From NCBI RefSeq assembly GCF_008831285.2, contig NC_045149.1, positions 22,202,535 through 22,266,534 of the forward strand: a stretch of 64,000 bases of DNA, read 5' to 3'. The notes beneath the pieces were generated by a model, which worked only from the letters and a program-made list of their open reading frames with translations, was not told where the DNA came from and searched no databases. How positions within the stretch are numbered: the stretch's first letter is position 1; each line of letters starts with the position of its first letter. Position numbers and translations under genes: made by a program. This document shows, piece after piece, positions 1 through 13,543 of this stretch. This DNA comes from Nymphaea colorata. Its lineage: Eukaryota > Streptophyta > Magnoliopsida > Nymphaeales > Nymphaeaceae.

Positions 1-199
1 TGTCATTTTTAATAAAGTTTAAACCCCCAGTTTCACAGGCAACTTTTCCCCTTAATCGGAATTAAAAGTCCAATCAAGCAAACAAAGAAAAAGTGAAAAG
101 TTTGACGTTTCAACCTTCACTTTCCTCACAAACCCGCTGCCGTTTCCCGCAAGCCACGAGAGGTTCTAATTCGTCCTTGACTGACGAGGAGTGGGCCCT

Positions 200-525
200 T
201 CGGTAATTGAGGCACGAGGCCGACGGTCTTGTCATTGGTTGGGCGACACTGTCAAGCCGGCCGGAGAGAAGGAAGCCACTAGAGCTAACTGGGCCCCACC
301 GGGAAGGGGCTTGATTCCTCATTGAATTCCCGTTTTGTCCCTGAGATTCCCCGAAATGGAACTGACGTCCCTTTCGCCCCCTTGAGTTAATTAAAGAGAG
401 CCAACCTCCCGTGTCCGATTTTTTCCCCTTTTCCGTTAAATTGGCGTCGATGGGAAAAGGCCTTTGCCTTGTTTTAGTGGACCCCACCAGATCGATTGGC
501 TCTTTTTGGGTCTCCTTTATAAATG
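200..525 (+). promoter_or_regulatory. Promoter-like island with TATA box, no gene body recognised
   Basis: A GC-richer stretch in otherwise AT-rich DNA. It holds TGGGCCC-type boxes (near 193 and 291), CCAAT-like ATTGG motifs (near 234 and 494), a TGACGTCC box near 362, and a TATA-like TTTATAAAT at about 516-524. This is the usual composition of a plant core promoter firing to the right. A CT-rich leader-like stretch with a possible donor (TTTCAG/GTGATT, about 783-792) follows. No convincing coding exon follows before the GATA gene, so this could be the promoter of an unrecognised transcript or of a lost gene. The minus-strand open frame across it (110-487) looks like chance. Confidence 0.3.
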
Positions 526-1433
526 AGAAGTGACGAAAACCGTTTTAGGGCGTTTGATTACCATTGAATTTAAATTCATAAATTTGAGGTAATTTATTTT
601 CGAGCGAATGGAAGAAAATCCCACAATCGGATTGAACCAGAAGCTCTTGTGCCGTTGTTATGCTTCGACTTGCATACATATTTTTCTTTTCCAAACACTG
701 AGAATTGATAATATATGAGTTTGAATTGTTAACTTACCTATCAGCTCTCTCGCTCTGACTGTTGCGCCAATCTCTCTGAAGCTTTCAGGTGATTTGTTTC
801 CGACTAAAATTTATGGTTCATGAAACTATGGGTGCTTAAGTTTGAGTTTCAACTAGAACTCAAACCCTGAGGGGGGTTTTGGATGACACCCAGAACTCAT
901 TTTTTGAAATTAAAATGATTTTACTTCAAAAACATTGTTTGAAAAAGAGTTTTGTAAAAATTAGCTTTTGGCAAAAACTATTTTTTAAAAAGGAGTGAAT
1001 AACTCAGGTTTTTCACACACAAAAAAAAGTGTTTTTGTTCTATTATTTGAATGCAAAAACCAGTTTAACAAAACTGATTAAAAAAACTATTTGTTCGAAA
1101 GCTAGATTTTACAATACCATTTTTTTAGTGTGTCATCCAAACACTATCTAGAATCTTTTTATTTTGCTTTTCTTTGTCAAGTGAAAAGTTTCATCAACAT
1201 TAAATGGATCCTTGCGCATTGGTTTTTCAGATTTTATCTGCTGACATCACCAAGGATTTCAAATCCGTAGATTTGAGGTCCAACACCTCTGCAGTGGGAC
1301 CTGATACCAAGAGTTCCTTTTTTTTCAGAGAGGGGAGCAATGGACCTGTATCTTTAAACAATGGGTCCTACAAAATAAGGACTTCAGATCCTCAAATACC
1401 AAAGAAAAAACAAAGCATCCACTAAACTCCAAG

Positions 1434-1760
1434 TTATATATATATATATATATATATATAGGAATCCTCCAATCAATCTATTGGGTTGAGTGTGTGTGAC
1501 ATCCATATGAAAAAATTGTTAGAGGAATCAAATAACCCTATATATATCAATCTATTGGGTTGAGTGTGTGTGACATCCATATGAAAAAATTGTTAGAGGA
1601 ATCAAATAACCCTATATATATATATGTGTGTGTGTAGGAGAGAGAGATATATATATGCTCAAAAATACTAGGAAAGAAGCTCAAAATATGAAAATGAAAA
1701 AAGTTTAGATTTCGAGATCCTGGTAACCCTTTTTTCTTCTCTTTCTATCTTTCTCTCTCT

Positions 1761-1842
<82 letters not shown>
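1434..1842. repeat. (AT)n and (GA)n microsatellites with a 74-bp tandem duplication
   Basis: An (AT)n run at about 1434-1460 is followed by two near-identical 74-bp copies (1473-1546 and 1547-1620), each starting TCAATCTATTGGG and ending in CCCTATATATA. Further on lie (AT)n at 1764-1813 and (GA)n at 1813-1842. Open frames here encode only Tyr-Ile or Ser-Leu runs and are not genes. Confidence 0.9.
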
Positions 1843-1845
<3 letters not shown>

Positions 1846-3150
1846 TGGACGGCTTGGAAAAAGATGGATGGCATCAAGATGATGAGAGATAGTCTGCATG
1901 ATCTAGCATAATAATCAAGTGGTGAATATGATGGAAGAGTTAGGGATTAGGGATCTTGGGGGCCCACCCCAACATGTGCTTATGACTCGCTTCTAAGTAC
2001 ATTGTTTTCAATTCTCAAAAAAAAAAAAAAAAAAAAACTTTTTAGTAGTGGGATGCTTAGATTGTCCTGGTCACAAGCACATCTACGAAAATACCCTCAC
2101 CATGGTCCTGCATGTTGTTTGTTCTCATAAAACAAGTCCCAATCGGAAACTTTGCCACGTATGCAAACAGGACAATTTATTCCTAGAAACTCTTTCATCA
2201 TCTGGTACAGGTTCCTCATATATGCTTGACTAATGACTTTACCAATTTTATTATAATTTGAAGAAATGTTGTTTAAGACAAAAAAAAATGACAGTATCAT
2301 TTGCATTTATTAACTAAAAAGTGTTCCATATATAATCAAATATTTTTTCTAGCACATGGGTAGTTCGGTAATATAACAAAATGCAATTGCATTGAAGTGT
2401 CCAACATTGATCAAGAGATGTTATTGCATGTGTTAAAAGAAAAGGCAATCACAAAATTAATGTGTTTCATTAGGCATAATAAACTCTTGGTTGACCTAAT
2501 CGTTTCATTTTTTCTCGGTTAGACATGGGAAGTTATATTGAAAATATGTAAAATGTTCAATGGTGAGATTTAGAAAATTACTTTTGTAGCCCTTGCACTG
2601 ACCAAACACAAAATACTAACCATACTATGAAACAATTTAACATCCATTATAAGGAAATTTATGTTCCCAAGTGGTCATACATGTCATTTACTGGCATTTA
2701 GAAGAATGCAAAAGTTCAACCAACTTTGGCTTATTATATGAGTCAATTTTATTGAGACTTGCAGGGAGAAAGGGGGCAGAAGTGTCATTTCAACCATCAG
2801 GACACGCCATTCTCTCGGAACAAGACATCGAGGAAAAGGGCAGAATAGTCATTCTCGTTTCTGATTTATATATATGATGTGTATTCACACACTGAACTCA
2901 CTTTTTTCTTTTTACTTCATTTTTTTTAAAAAAATATTTCTTATGTTTTTTTCAGAAATGAAAAAGAGAATGAGGAGGCAGTGGGGGATCTACAACGATT
3001 TGTGACATCAAATATCCCTTTAGAATTTAGCCATCTACTGCAGGTGAAAAATAAATATCAACATTAAATATTTTCTATATTGCAAAAAGTTACAACAAAA
3101 AAAGAAAAGGCAATGCAAAGCTAAATATTTACTACACCAAAACAGAGGTC
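1843..3150. other. Intergenic DNA with one orphan exon-like block
   Basis: AT-rich spacer upstream of the GATA gene. It carries a poly-A run (about 2018-2037) and two related GGGCAGAAnnGTCATT motifs (about 2774 and 2839), a kind of motif often seen in plant upstream regions. The block at 2957-3042 is open in one frame and bounded by a good acceptor (a T-rich tract then CAG) and a good donor (CAG/GTGAAA), encoding roughly 28 residues including DLQRFVTSNIPLEF. I do not recognise it, and no partner exons were found. Confidence 0.45.
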
Positions 3151-3600
3151 ATGCGCCCCTCTTCCTTTGCCTCCATTTTCAACCCACTTTCCCGACGAAT
3201 TCACGGCAAATTTTGTTTGATTTTTAGCTTCAATGGATTGTTCGGAGAGTTCTAACGGAACCCAATTCAATCTGTAGTTTTGCATTCACTCCTCTTCCTG
3301 TCCTTTTGGATTTTTCTTCTTTTTTTTTCACGGCAGCAAAACTTTTTCCTTCTTTTTCGTTTTCCTATTGGTTGGTGGTCTTTTTCCTTCTTCTATCTGT
3401 AGTTGTTCGCGTTTTTCTGTAACTAACGAAGAAAAGAAAAGAACGAAGAACAGTGGATTGTTGAGTTTCTTGGGATTGTTGAATATTTTGAGGCCTTCTT
3501 TTTTCAATTTTATTGGTAAAGGAATTTAGTGGGTAGCTCTTCTTCTTGATAAAAATTGTATATCCTTTTAGAGATTGAGGGGGAAGAAGCGTAGCTGCGT

Positions 3601-6600
3601 ATGGGTAAGCAGGGGCCTTGCTACCATTGTGGTGTTACAAGTGAGTCTATCTTTCTTTTTTTCTTTTTTTTTTTCTGTTTTTGAAATGGTATTATTACAT
3701 ATAACTTTCTCCTGCTTTTGATGAATACAAAGTACCGGGTTATTCTTATTTTGGTTCTGTCCTTTGGCATAAAGAAGGAAGCATTACTACTTATTTATTA
3801 TTCATGTTAAGTTCGTCTAATTGATATTAGAACGAGTGAAAAAAAATGAGGGGATAAGGAACGAGTTCTTCCATGCCATTTGAATGCAAACAAAATTTGC
3901 AGAGTGATATTTGTTTTGATTTAACAGTATTAGAAATTTTCTGACGTCGATTTTGTTTCTATTTTCCTGTTATTAAATTTGTTCTCTGGGTTTGTAATGT
4001 CTATTTTTGCATTGGTTTGTAACTTTGTGGTTCAGTTGCCTTATGGAATTGCTAATGCTTTGTTATTTGAATTATGTAAACGAACATCAGCAATTTGTTC
4101 CTCTGTTTTTGCAAAGTGATTGTTCTCGTTTATGTTCAAGTCAAAGATTGGACTTTGTATTTTTTCACGTGGGTGATGCATTACCCATTGTGCTTTTATG
4201 GGTTTCCGTTGAGCATTCTGAACTGCAAATTCAGCAGCACCATCCTCATGCTTCTTTTTGTAATCGTTCGTGTTTCATCTCCGAATGTATTTTGGGGATC
4301 TTTCTGTTTTTCAGTACTATCACAGCATTCCACGTGGATTACCTATTTAGAAATTTTACGCGTGGACAATTTTCTGCAGCACTTGAGTTGTCATTTTTTC
4401 ACTGCTATTTTCCAGACTTCTGCTTTAGTCCTTCACGTTATTTCCATTGGAAGTTCTTTTCGACCTTCTGCTTTCAAGTCATTTTCTATATATTCGACCA
4501 TACCTTGCTAAAAGCAGCGACTGAAGCTTCACTTTCTAAGTTTTAAGGGTTTTCAGTCGATCATCTGTTTCACGACTAGGACCTGAGCGGTTTCCATTGG
4601 ATTTTTTCCAGTTATCATTTATTTGTGCCCAACAAATGACGACAGTAGAGCAGCTAGACCCAGAACCTTCAGCATGAACATTTAGATTTGCATTGATTAG
4701 ACATGCTAAAACCATAGGTTTGAAGTTCTGTATGTTTATTCATGGCTCTTTTGGAAGGGAAGCTGAAAATTGTAGCATTGACAGAGTGTGATGATCACTT
4801 CACTACCAACTTTCTGAAACATTACCTGCATGCCTGTGAAGTTGAATGTTTATTGCTTTAAACGATTACTTGAAGAAGTGCAGTTCTATATTGGGGAGAA
4901 TGTGGGCTGTTATCACTGTGTGAATGGTATAGCATCTAGTTTGCCTAATTTAACCTAATGAACAGAACCCTTAAACTTCTTTCTTGTCTGGCAGTGTGAA
5001 ATATCTCTTCCATCTCAAACAGAAGGTTAAATTAGTAACTGACTTTATATGCCCCACTTTATCTAAGAAGTTAATTCCCAAATGAGAATTTTCCAGTACT
5101 ATTCTTTTAAGTAATACTATGATTGTGGAAAGGCTACTTTCTAATTATTTATTCCCTATGTTAGGTACCTTTGTCTTCTTTTTTGTTTATCCTTTGTCAT
5201 ATTCTGTCAGTTGCTTCCTCATATCATGCTTAATTCGCTGTGGTCTTTCCAGTTATGGACCAGATTTTGTTTTTAATTTGAAAAGAAGATGCACAAATGT
5301 AGACTCTAGTTCTGCAAAAGAATTGCATATTTTGCTCTACTCCTAAACTGAAACGATATATCAACTTGACTTGAGTGATGAATCCATTAAGAAAGTTGTT
5401 TTTCCTCTGTATCATTTAGTTTCAAAACTGCTATATGCTGGGAATTCGTTCACAGAATATGTATGTTTAAGTGAATCCTTTTTAAAGTTTCTGTTCAAAT
5501 CAAGTACCTTAGGATCTGTCAAATCCGTAAGATCTTGTTGTCTGGAGCACGTGATCTGCTTCATGTTTTGTTTATTAACTCAGCCGAGCAACCTGGTGAA
5601 GCCAGATCTAGTCCTATCTGCATGCTTTTTGGTTATCACATGTGCTGTGTGCTTTATGAACCCATAGGTATCAAGAAATATGACTGGACATATACCTTTT
5701 AGCTTCTTGTCTGTTGAATTTTCATGAGATAATCAGAATGTTCAGTTTCATGACTACCTATTATAGCTGTATTCAGTACTGATTTTCCTGGTTATTTAAC
5801 AGACCTCATAATTCCATTCAAAACAAAAAGAATTCAATGGTATATCTTTCTACTAATATGTATATATTGGTGGCCTTCTGTTCATAAAGATTGAAGCTTG
5901 GTTGATGCTTTAGGTACTCCTCTCTGGAGAAATGGACCGCCAGACAAACCAGTATTATGCAATGCATGTGGTTCAAGATGGAGAACAAAGGGTTCACTTA
6001 CAAACTACAGACCATTGCATTGTCGTGGAGAAGCTGCAGAACCAGTGCAATGCACAATTCCTAAGATGAAGCTTGTTCTACTTGAGACTAAAGAGAAGAA
6101 ATTGCACAAAAGAAAGTTGAATGAAGTTGAGGAAGAAAGTGAAGATGGAAGTAGTGATTATGAACCCCCTACTGAAAAGAACTTGGAGGAAGATTCTAGT
6201 AACCGGTCTAGTTCTGGATCTGCTATATCATGTTCTGAAAGCTGTGCTCAATTTGGTAGCGCAGATGCAATCGACTATGCAGGTTCTTCTTTGCTTTCTT
6301 TCTCCTATACTAGGCTTCTTGTGCATTCATAAATTTCTACAGCCCATTAATTACCCGGAAATTCTGGGTGACTATTATTTTAACTATTTTATTCCTGAAT
6401 TTTTTGTGATCATATAATGTCATGCTTTGTATTGAATTGCAGTTCATGAAGATCAGCATTGCTGTCATGTTCTTTGCTCATTTTCTGGAAGAAAGCTAAA
6501 AATGTAGCTTGTTTCTAGTTATTGCACTATTTTGTTATTTCATGAATGGAACTAAATTTAGTTTATGTTCTCAGGCTTGACCTATAAGGGCACAAAGACT

Positions 6601-9600
6601 CACATGCACATGCAAGTGCACATTCACTCAGATGGCACATGTAAAAGACATGAATACATGTGGATAGCTGCATAAATATCTTTGTGACCAAAAGATGCGT
6701 GCCTCAGCAATCCCTATCTGGTGAATGGACAGAAAGCAGTTCATGTTCCTTGGATTACTCTATATCCTTTTTGAATTATTTGTGGTTCATGTCCGCTAAA
6801 ACTTTAGTTTTTTGAAAATCCAAATAAAAGAAATATTAGGACATATTTGCAATACTTCTTTTAGTGAATGACAAAGAAAAAAATTTATGTCATTTTGGTT
6901 CCAATGTCCATCGGTCCCTGGAAGGCTGGAACTACTCCATTTATTTGTCACCTAGGCTCACAAAAATTCCTTTTCAGTTATGTTATAGTTCCCGACGTTG
7001 CATGCTTTTTAAGTGCATAATATGAAATAGCTGAATTTGGCAGTGAAAGCAAATGAGTGGTCTCATTTTAATGTGCGCAGTTGCATAGTACAAGTAAACT
7101 CTTAAAATGAGGTACTGCAACTTGTAGATTACTTTGTGATTGCAGGATGGGGATTTCTTGCAGTTAAAAAATGTGGAACCATGTCCTGTATCTTTTTTAA
7201 TCTACACCTTTCTCCACAGTCTTCACACCCATTTCTTATACAAGAACTGGGGAATTTGATGTATCTAGTGCTTGTCAAAATTAAAACAGTATCACATAAC
7301 TTTGCAGACATCATGATGAATTTTAATGCTTTTCAGCTAAGGGCCTTGAGATATGGAGTACACACAAGCAAGTTTTGGGAGTTTAAGGAAAACACATAGA
7401 TGCTGGTGCATATATCTTATGATTTCATAATCATCTTCTTTGATTACCCAATCATGTGTGGGATGCAAAGAGACTATGATGCAGCTTGTCTTAATATTCA
7501 CCAACATGGGTCATGCTTGTCTGATTATATAAGTGAGCTTTTTCCACAAGAAAGAACTGCCAACAATTTTCCAGACTTGAGTCTGAGGGCTTTACCTTCA
7601 TGATTTCTTATGTATGTAAATGAATGGATAATTTAGATGCATGACATTAATATTATATATTCAATTTGCCTCGTGTTTTCCAGTATAATCCGATAATTGG
7701 GAATGCAGTCAATGATGCACATTATCTTGATGTCCTTGATTGTGTTCAGGTACATCACAGTCCATTGTATGGGATTCACTTATTCCCTCCCGAAAGAGGA
7801 CATGTCTCAATCGACGAAAGCCAAAGCCTTCCCCTGTTGAGAAACTGACAAAGGATCTATGTAGTATATTGCATGAGCAAGAGTCATCCCATCTTTCTGT
7901 CTCCTCAGGGGAAGATCTGCTTCTTGGAAATGGAAAACCCATGGTTTCTGTTGAGATTGGCCATGGTGGTGTTCTTATTAAGCATCCACGTTCATCAGCT
8001 CTAGAAGAGGAATCGGAGGCAAGCTCACATGTTATAGAAAACAAAGGTTGCACTGTTAGTGAATCTTATTCAACATCCTCGCCCTCCCCATATATGCTCA
8101 AAACAAAGGAGCAGATTGCACTGAAATTAGCACTGATAAAATGAAGAGTGCCATGGACCGTGGGCCATATGACCATGCAAAAAGGTGCTTTTCTGTCTTT
8201 AACCTGATGAAAATTAACTGGCATGATTCTCTCCACACAATTAGGTTTCTTTTTCGTATTTCCTGAAAAAATTCAGTCGATATATGTTTTCCACCTCACG
8301 TGCTTCCAGTACTCTTGCAACATTGTTTTCGGATATCTAGTTTGAAATGATGAAGTAACATGGGTGGTGATCCATGTATTCTTCTTTCCTTGAGATACTG
8401 TGGTATGATATACCATCTTTATGCCCTTATAAGTGCCTGGAAATGACCTAGCTTGTGTACCTCTTTTAATTCTGAGTTTGTAGGGACAAAGTCTCCTATG
8501 ACAAGTTCCACATTCTACAAAGCAGTTCATCACCTCTCCGACTTGTAGACTTGAAGGTATCCATGAGTCCATTTTCCTTTTTCATGCTTTCATGTGTCAA
8601 CATATTAAGGTCCTTTTTTTATAGATTCTCCATTCATTTAGGGGCTATAGCTACTTTAGTTGAGCATTTATATCTGAGGTAATTATCTCTTATTGAACTG
8701 TAATTATTTCTTATGGACTAGGATATTATTAATTATGAAGAGTTCATGGAACATTTGACTCGTGAAGAGCAAGAGCAGTTGATCAGATACCTTCCTTCAG
8801 TTGATAGTTCAAAATTCCCTTCCAGGTTATTTACATAAATCCTTTACATGATTGCTGCTTTTCTCTTGTTGTTTCCTTTCTGATATCTCTCTGTGCAGCC
8901 TTAGGAAAATGTTTGACAGTCCCTCTTTTAGGGAGACCTTAGATACCTATCAGCGGCTCCTTTCGGATGGTGTCTTTGACCTCTCTTTCTCAGGGGCGAA
9001 TATTGAAGCTTGTAAGGCTTTAAAGAGGCTTCTTTTGATAGAAGCAACAAAAGCCAGATGGCTTGAACTGTATACTCGGTTCAAAGACAGTGCCACAGCA
9101 TCTGTAGGTTTCCCAAAATTTTTCTAAATTTTTACCTCTTTTGGTATTTTACTAATATGACAACATAATATGTGACCGTTGTGGTTCATTCATTAGGACT
9201 CAAAAAATAAACAAGCTATTGGAAAGGATACAAACTTGCAACATGGTTCCTTTGAATATGGCAAATCAGTGCTCATGAAGCAACCAAATGATGGCAAACT
9301 GTATCAAAATTTTTCAGGTATGAAAATTTTCTGCCATAATCTGAAATTACAGGAAGTGATTAGCCTCTCAGACATTCAAATGTTCAATTGCTAGTATTCT
9401 TAAAGCACTTTCAGATGTTTGCTGGATTCTGAAGAGGTGTATTTTCACTGGGACTATAGTAAAGTTTGGATTCTTTTTCAGCAATTTATCATTTAGTTCA
9501 CAGGAATTCCTTTTTAAGGTTTTGGAGATTTTCATTGCATGTAATTGGGTCTTTGGCAACTTAGACCAAATAAAATGGAAGATGGAAATTTTAATCTATG

Positions 9601-11506
9601 TTGATTTTTTTTTTCCATATACAGTACTATACCATTTGCTCCTTTATCATGTGCTTTAGACTTGAAATGAGATATGGAAGGATCAACTAGCATGTCTTGT
9701 ACATCAGATTGGGGTACCAATGTTGACATTCCTAAGTCAACAAGGTCATCATCCACGAACCTTGTTAGAGAGTTTTGTGAAAAGAAGAAAAGGGCTTATA
9801 TATGTTCATTTTATGTTGTACATAACAGTAGACACCTCAAGTTCATAGGTGGTGAGAAAGTGATAAGAAGGGAATGTGAAGGGTGTCAAATTGAAAGCCC
9901 TGGATGAAGTCCCAACCCTGCCATTCTGTTGCCTCAGCTTTCCCTTGTGTTCTCCTTGTTGGCCTTGTAGGCTTGGTGGTCAAGCCTCACCAGTGACCAT
10001 AATTCAGAAAAAATGGACTCGTCATGACTAGTGAACAGATATTCATTCCTTGTTACGATAAATGTGACAAATACCATCGATCTTGTGCTAATTGCTTATT
10101 CTGCTGCTTCTCTCTCTCTCTCTCTCGCATGCCCCGAACTATAGTTGTGACATTTATAGTTGTTTGTATGCTTCTGATGCTGTTGCTTTGTATTGTTTTC
10201 AACTTTCAAGATTAAGCTTTATTTGGCACCTTTTCCAAATTTAAGTCTAAGCTTGGCAGAGAAGCTGTTGTACTTCAAAAAAATTATATCGCTTGTGGTC
10301 GCCAGATAAATACTATATCTTCCTCCATTCGTGTTTAGAAGGTAGGAATGCCAAAAAGCCAGATCGACAAACTGGTTGTTGGATCAAAATTTGATTCAGT
10401 AACCAGAAAAAGACAAAACCCTTGTGCTAGGTCCAGCCCATTTTGCAGATCTGTTAGAGATGTGGATACATGCATGTGTTATTATGGTAACCTTTATGAA
10501 CAAGATAGCCTAATGATGTACATATTTAATCTCATTTAAATGATATCTTGTAAATAAAGAGTTAAAGACCTGCATCCTGCCAGTCAGGTACAGGTACACT
10601 TCTTCAGATCCAACTGGCTGAACCAGTTTTGATTCTGTTGGATGTGAAGTTCACGTAATGTGGTGCAGTTCAATATCAAAGATAAGTGATCAAGGTCAAG
10701 GCCTTCAATCCTTTTCCCCTCACATGTGTATAGAAATGGACTGGACCACCACAAGTTTTCAGGTCAGAAACATTTAAGACTGATCTCTCGAATGAGCTGT
10801 AAATCTGAATGGCAACTGATTGATCCTAGTAGCACTTGATAGGTATGTCTATCTAGTTGGAGTATGTGTTAGCTTCTATCAAAGATGTAATCCACTCTCA
10901 GCCTCTGTGACCAGTGGTTAAGTCATTATTTAAGCGCCCTCATTACAGTAAAACTTAAATATGACTATTTTTTTATGGTTCATGGTGCTTAAATTTCCAC
11001 ATGGTTTGGAAAAGTTACTTCACTAAAATCAAGATGTAAGATCAATCAATTGGATGAATGAACCTACTTTATGTTTACCTTTAACTTGTTTAGCTGGAAT
11101 TATTAATTTTCTGACTGAAGAATTGCATCTTCCAGAGCCAAAACACAAAATAAAGAGCCCCAATAGGTTGCAGAAATGTGAATCCGTGGATCTGCCATCT
11201 GCAAAATCTCATGTAAATTCATATGCTAAGCAAGCAAAGGCCAATTTTGAGGAGAATGAAGCTGCTGTGTATGATGCATCTTGCTTCAGTCCAAGAACCT
11301 TGTTTGTTTCTCCTCTGGACAGGAGCTCAGTGACACTGGATCCTTTGCAATTCCTGGATGACTCATCGGACCAAGATTTATTACTAGATGTTCCTTCAAA
11401 TGTATCATTGCAGCAGGCTGAGCTGCTTGATTGCAATTTTTGGAAGAAATCGTCATCAACTCATTCCTCAGCAGAGTCACATGATAAGCAAGGAAATCAA
11501 CCGTGA
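3601..11506 (+). CDS. GATA26: GATA-type zinc-finger transcription factor, GATA26/27-like (apparent frameshift)
   Basis: Nuclear DNA-binding regulator of the small plant GATA subfamily that pairs a GATA finger with a C-terminal ASXH/DEUBAD-like domain. Exons: 3601-3640, 5914-6282, 7750-8184, 8484-8556, 8722-8825, 8899-9103, 9197-9317, 11136-11506; all introns are GT-AG and phases join. The finger is C7-X2-C10-X18-C29-X2-C32, with [10 protein letters not shown] between the cysteine pairs. The middle has [13 protein letters not shown] and VEKLTKDL, typical of this family. Exons 4-6 give [23 protein letters not shown] and [24 protein letters not shown] (ASXH-like). The last exon ends with [13 protein letters not shown], a family hallmark. 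Oddity: exon 3 read from its start hits TGA at 8142-8144, while later exons fit only after a shift near 8091-8096. As read the product is about 267 residues; if the shift is an error it is about 571. The symbol is by family resemblance. Confidence 0.88.
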
Positions 11507-13512
11507 GTCTCAATTGTCCTCTTTCTGGCCAATGTAGGAGCAGCTTTGTGTGTTCCTGGATCTTAATGATGTTATAGGCTCCAAGACAGAGCATCGAAAA
11601 TGTCAAGTGCGTTCAAATTTGGAAATCTCTTTGTACATACTTGCATGCAACACCAGGTGCATTCTTGATAGTTTCTCTTTTTGTTCACTTTGAAAGTTCT
11701 GGCTTATGATTTCATACTGCACATACGAGCTGGATATGGGCGAATTTTGTAAAGTCCTTCCCATAAGTGTAGGTTAGACTAAGTTGAGAAAAGTGGATTC
11801 TCACGAGGATATAGTTTTGTAAATATTTTACGTCTACTTGTTTACAGGTGAAAACCAGATTTTGTCTATAAGCAGGCTTTGGAATGTTACATGGTTGACA
11901 TTTGATTTGTGCAAAAAGTTGGAAAAGTTTCATGCTTGGTCAGTTTTATGATGATGTAACTTGTCAGTTTCCATTGTTTTCTTATCTAGACTTGTACCAG
12001 AATCTGAAATAGCAGATCCGAATTATGGATTAGACTAGAGTTGATGGTTAGATCCTAGTCATACTGAACCCATAGCCATTCAATCAAGCTGGCTGTATGC
12101 TCGGATGCCTCCCATGTCGGATGAATTAGGCTGACAAGTTATCAACTCTGACATGGATGCATGCATTTGGGCCTGCAAGGAAACTGAAAGTATCTGTTGC
12201 CAGCATCCATGCACTTTCAGCTATGCATGTCGCACTCTTAGGGGAAATTCTAACTGCTCAGACATTTACCAATATGAAATTATGAATTATGTGATTGACC
12301 TGCTACCTAAATTCGGATTCCTTTCAGTTCCTTTTGTGCTCCTTATTGTTTCATGTTGCCTTTTGGTAGGAGCCAGAACTTTCATGTTGTGTATCTTTTC
12401 CCCCCTCGCTGTGGAGTAGGAACTATTTCTATAAACAACTAAATACTTTTCTCATGATATTAAGCAGAATTAGTTTGCAAGAAAAGGCTTATCTGTTCTT
12501 TGCAGGCGTGATACTGTCCTGGCATTCATATTTCAGTGTCACTATGGATGGCTAAATGAAAAACTTAAGAACGTTTTCTTGTGTCACTTGTTAGGTGCGG
12601 TCTAAAATGTTGATCATAAATGCTTTATATGGCATTATCTTCTGTTAATTTTGTCTTATATGTACACATATGTTATTGGTAGTGGCTTATGAAATTTGAT
12701 GGCAGTTCCCATCTGAGCTTCGATTGTAATTCACTATCCAGACCTAGAGATGTTTCTGCCTTGTTGTGTATCCTGATCTTCGTGTCTGGACCTAGATATA
12801 GCTTCTCTGCACTCATTCCTTTCACTCTTGCACCCCATGGCCGAGTCGTGTGATCAAGCTGCCTCAATACAGCCTCATAGTTTCACATTCCTGCTAGTTT
12901 TGTTCGGGTCCAGGTCTGGATCTCACTGTTCTTGAGGTTATTTGAACACGTCGCTATAGGATCGGATCTATAATGCAGAAGAAAATTCAATCTGAATTGG
13001 TTTGGATCTGAATCTCGATTTGAGTACAATTGAAATCTTTTGGTATGAACAAACATGTTACAAGTATAGAACGAGCTATTGAGAGCTGAGCACCTCGAAA
13101 TCCATCTGTATAAGCTTGACTTGAGCTCGAGGTCACCTTGAAGGGAATCATGAACCTAAACGAGGGCAGCAGAAAAAGTCCTTGAATGCATCTTCCCATA
13201 TTCATGTGAGTTTTATAATTCCAGTTCCCGTTCAAGTCAGGTTCATGGCTGCCAAGCTATCACTAGAGTTGCAAACGGATCGGGTCTTGGACAGCAAAAT
13301 GCGTTCGTGGTCAGGTCAGAATTGGATCCAACATGTTAGAAATTAACGGAATTGCTCAAACTAGATCCAGACCGGTAGCAACCTGAGGTATGGCTGTCCA
13401 ATTTTGAAAGGAAGTCTTCTGATCTCCATGGTAACAAAAAGAGAAGAAGGAAATCCAAGGGATTAACGATCAGATCCAAATAAAATTTACTAAAGATCTC
13501 TCTCTTTCTCCC

Positions 13513-13543
<31 letters not shown>

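Noticed and set aside
1668-1899. Open frames with Tyr-Ile and Ser-Leu runs
   Set aside because: They are translations of (AT)n and (GA)n microsatellites.
4007-4546. 179-codon plus-strand open frame
   Set aside because: It lies wholly inside GATA intron 1, is rich in Phe/Cys/Ser as expected from T-rich intron sequence, and shows no domain.
12153-12419. 88-codon frame with a hydrophobic end, downstream of GATA
   Set aside because: No splice context or family motif; the composition fits AT-rich spacer.
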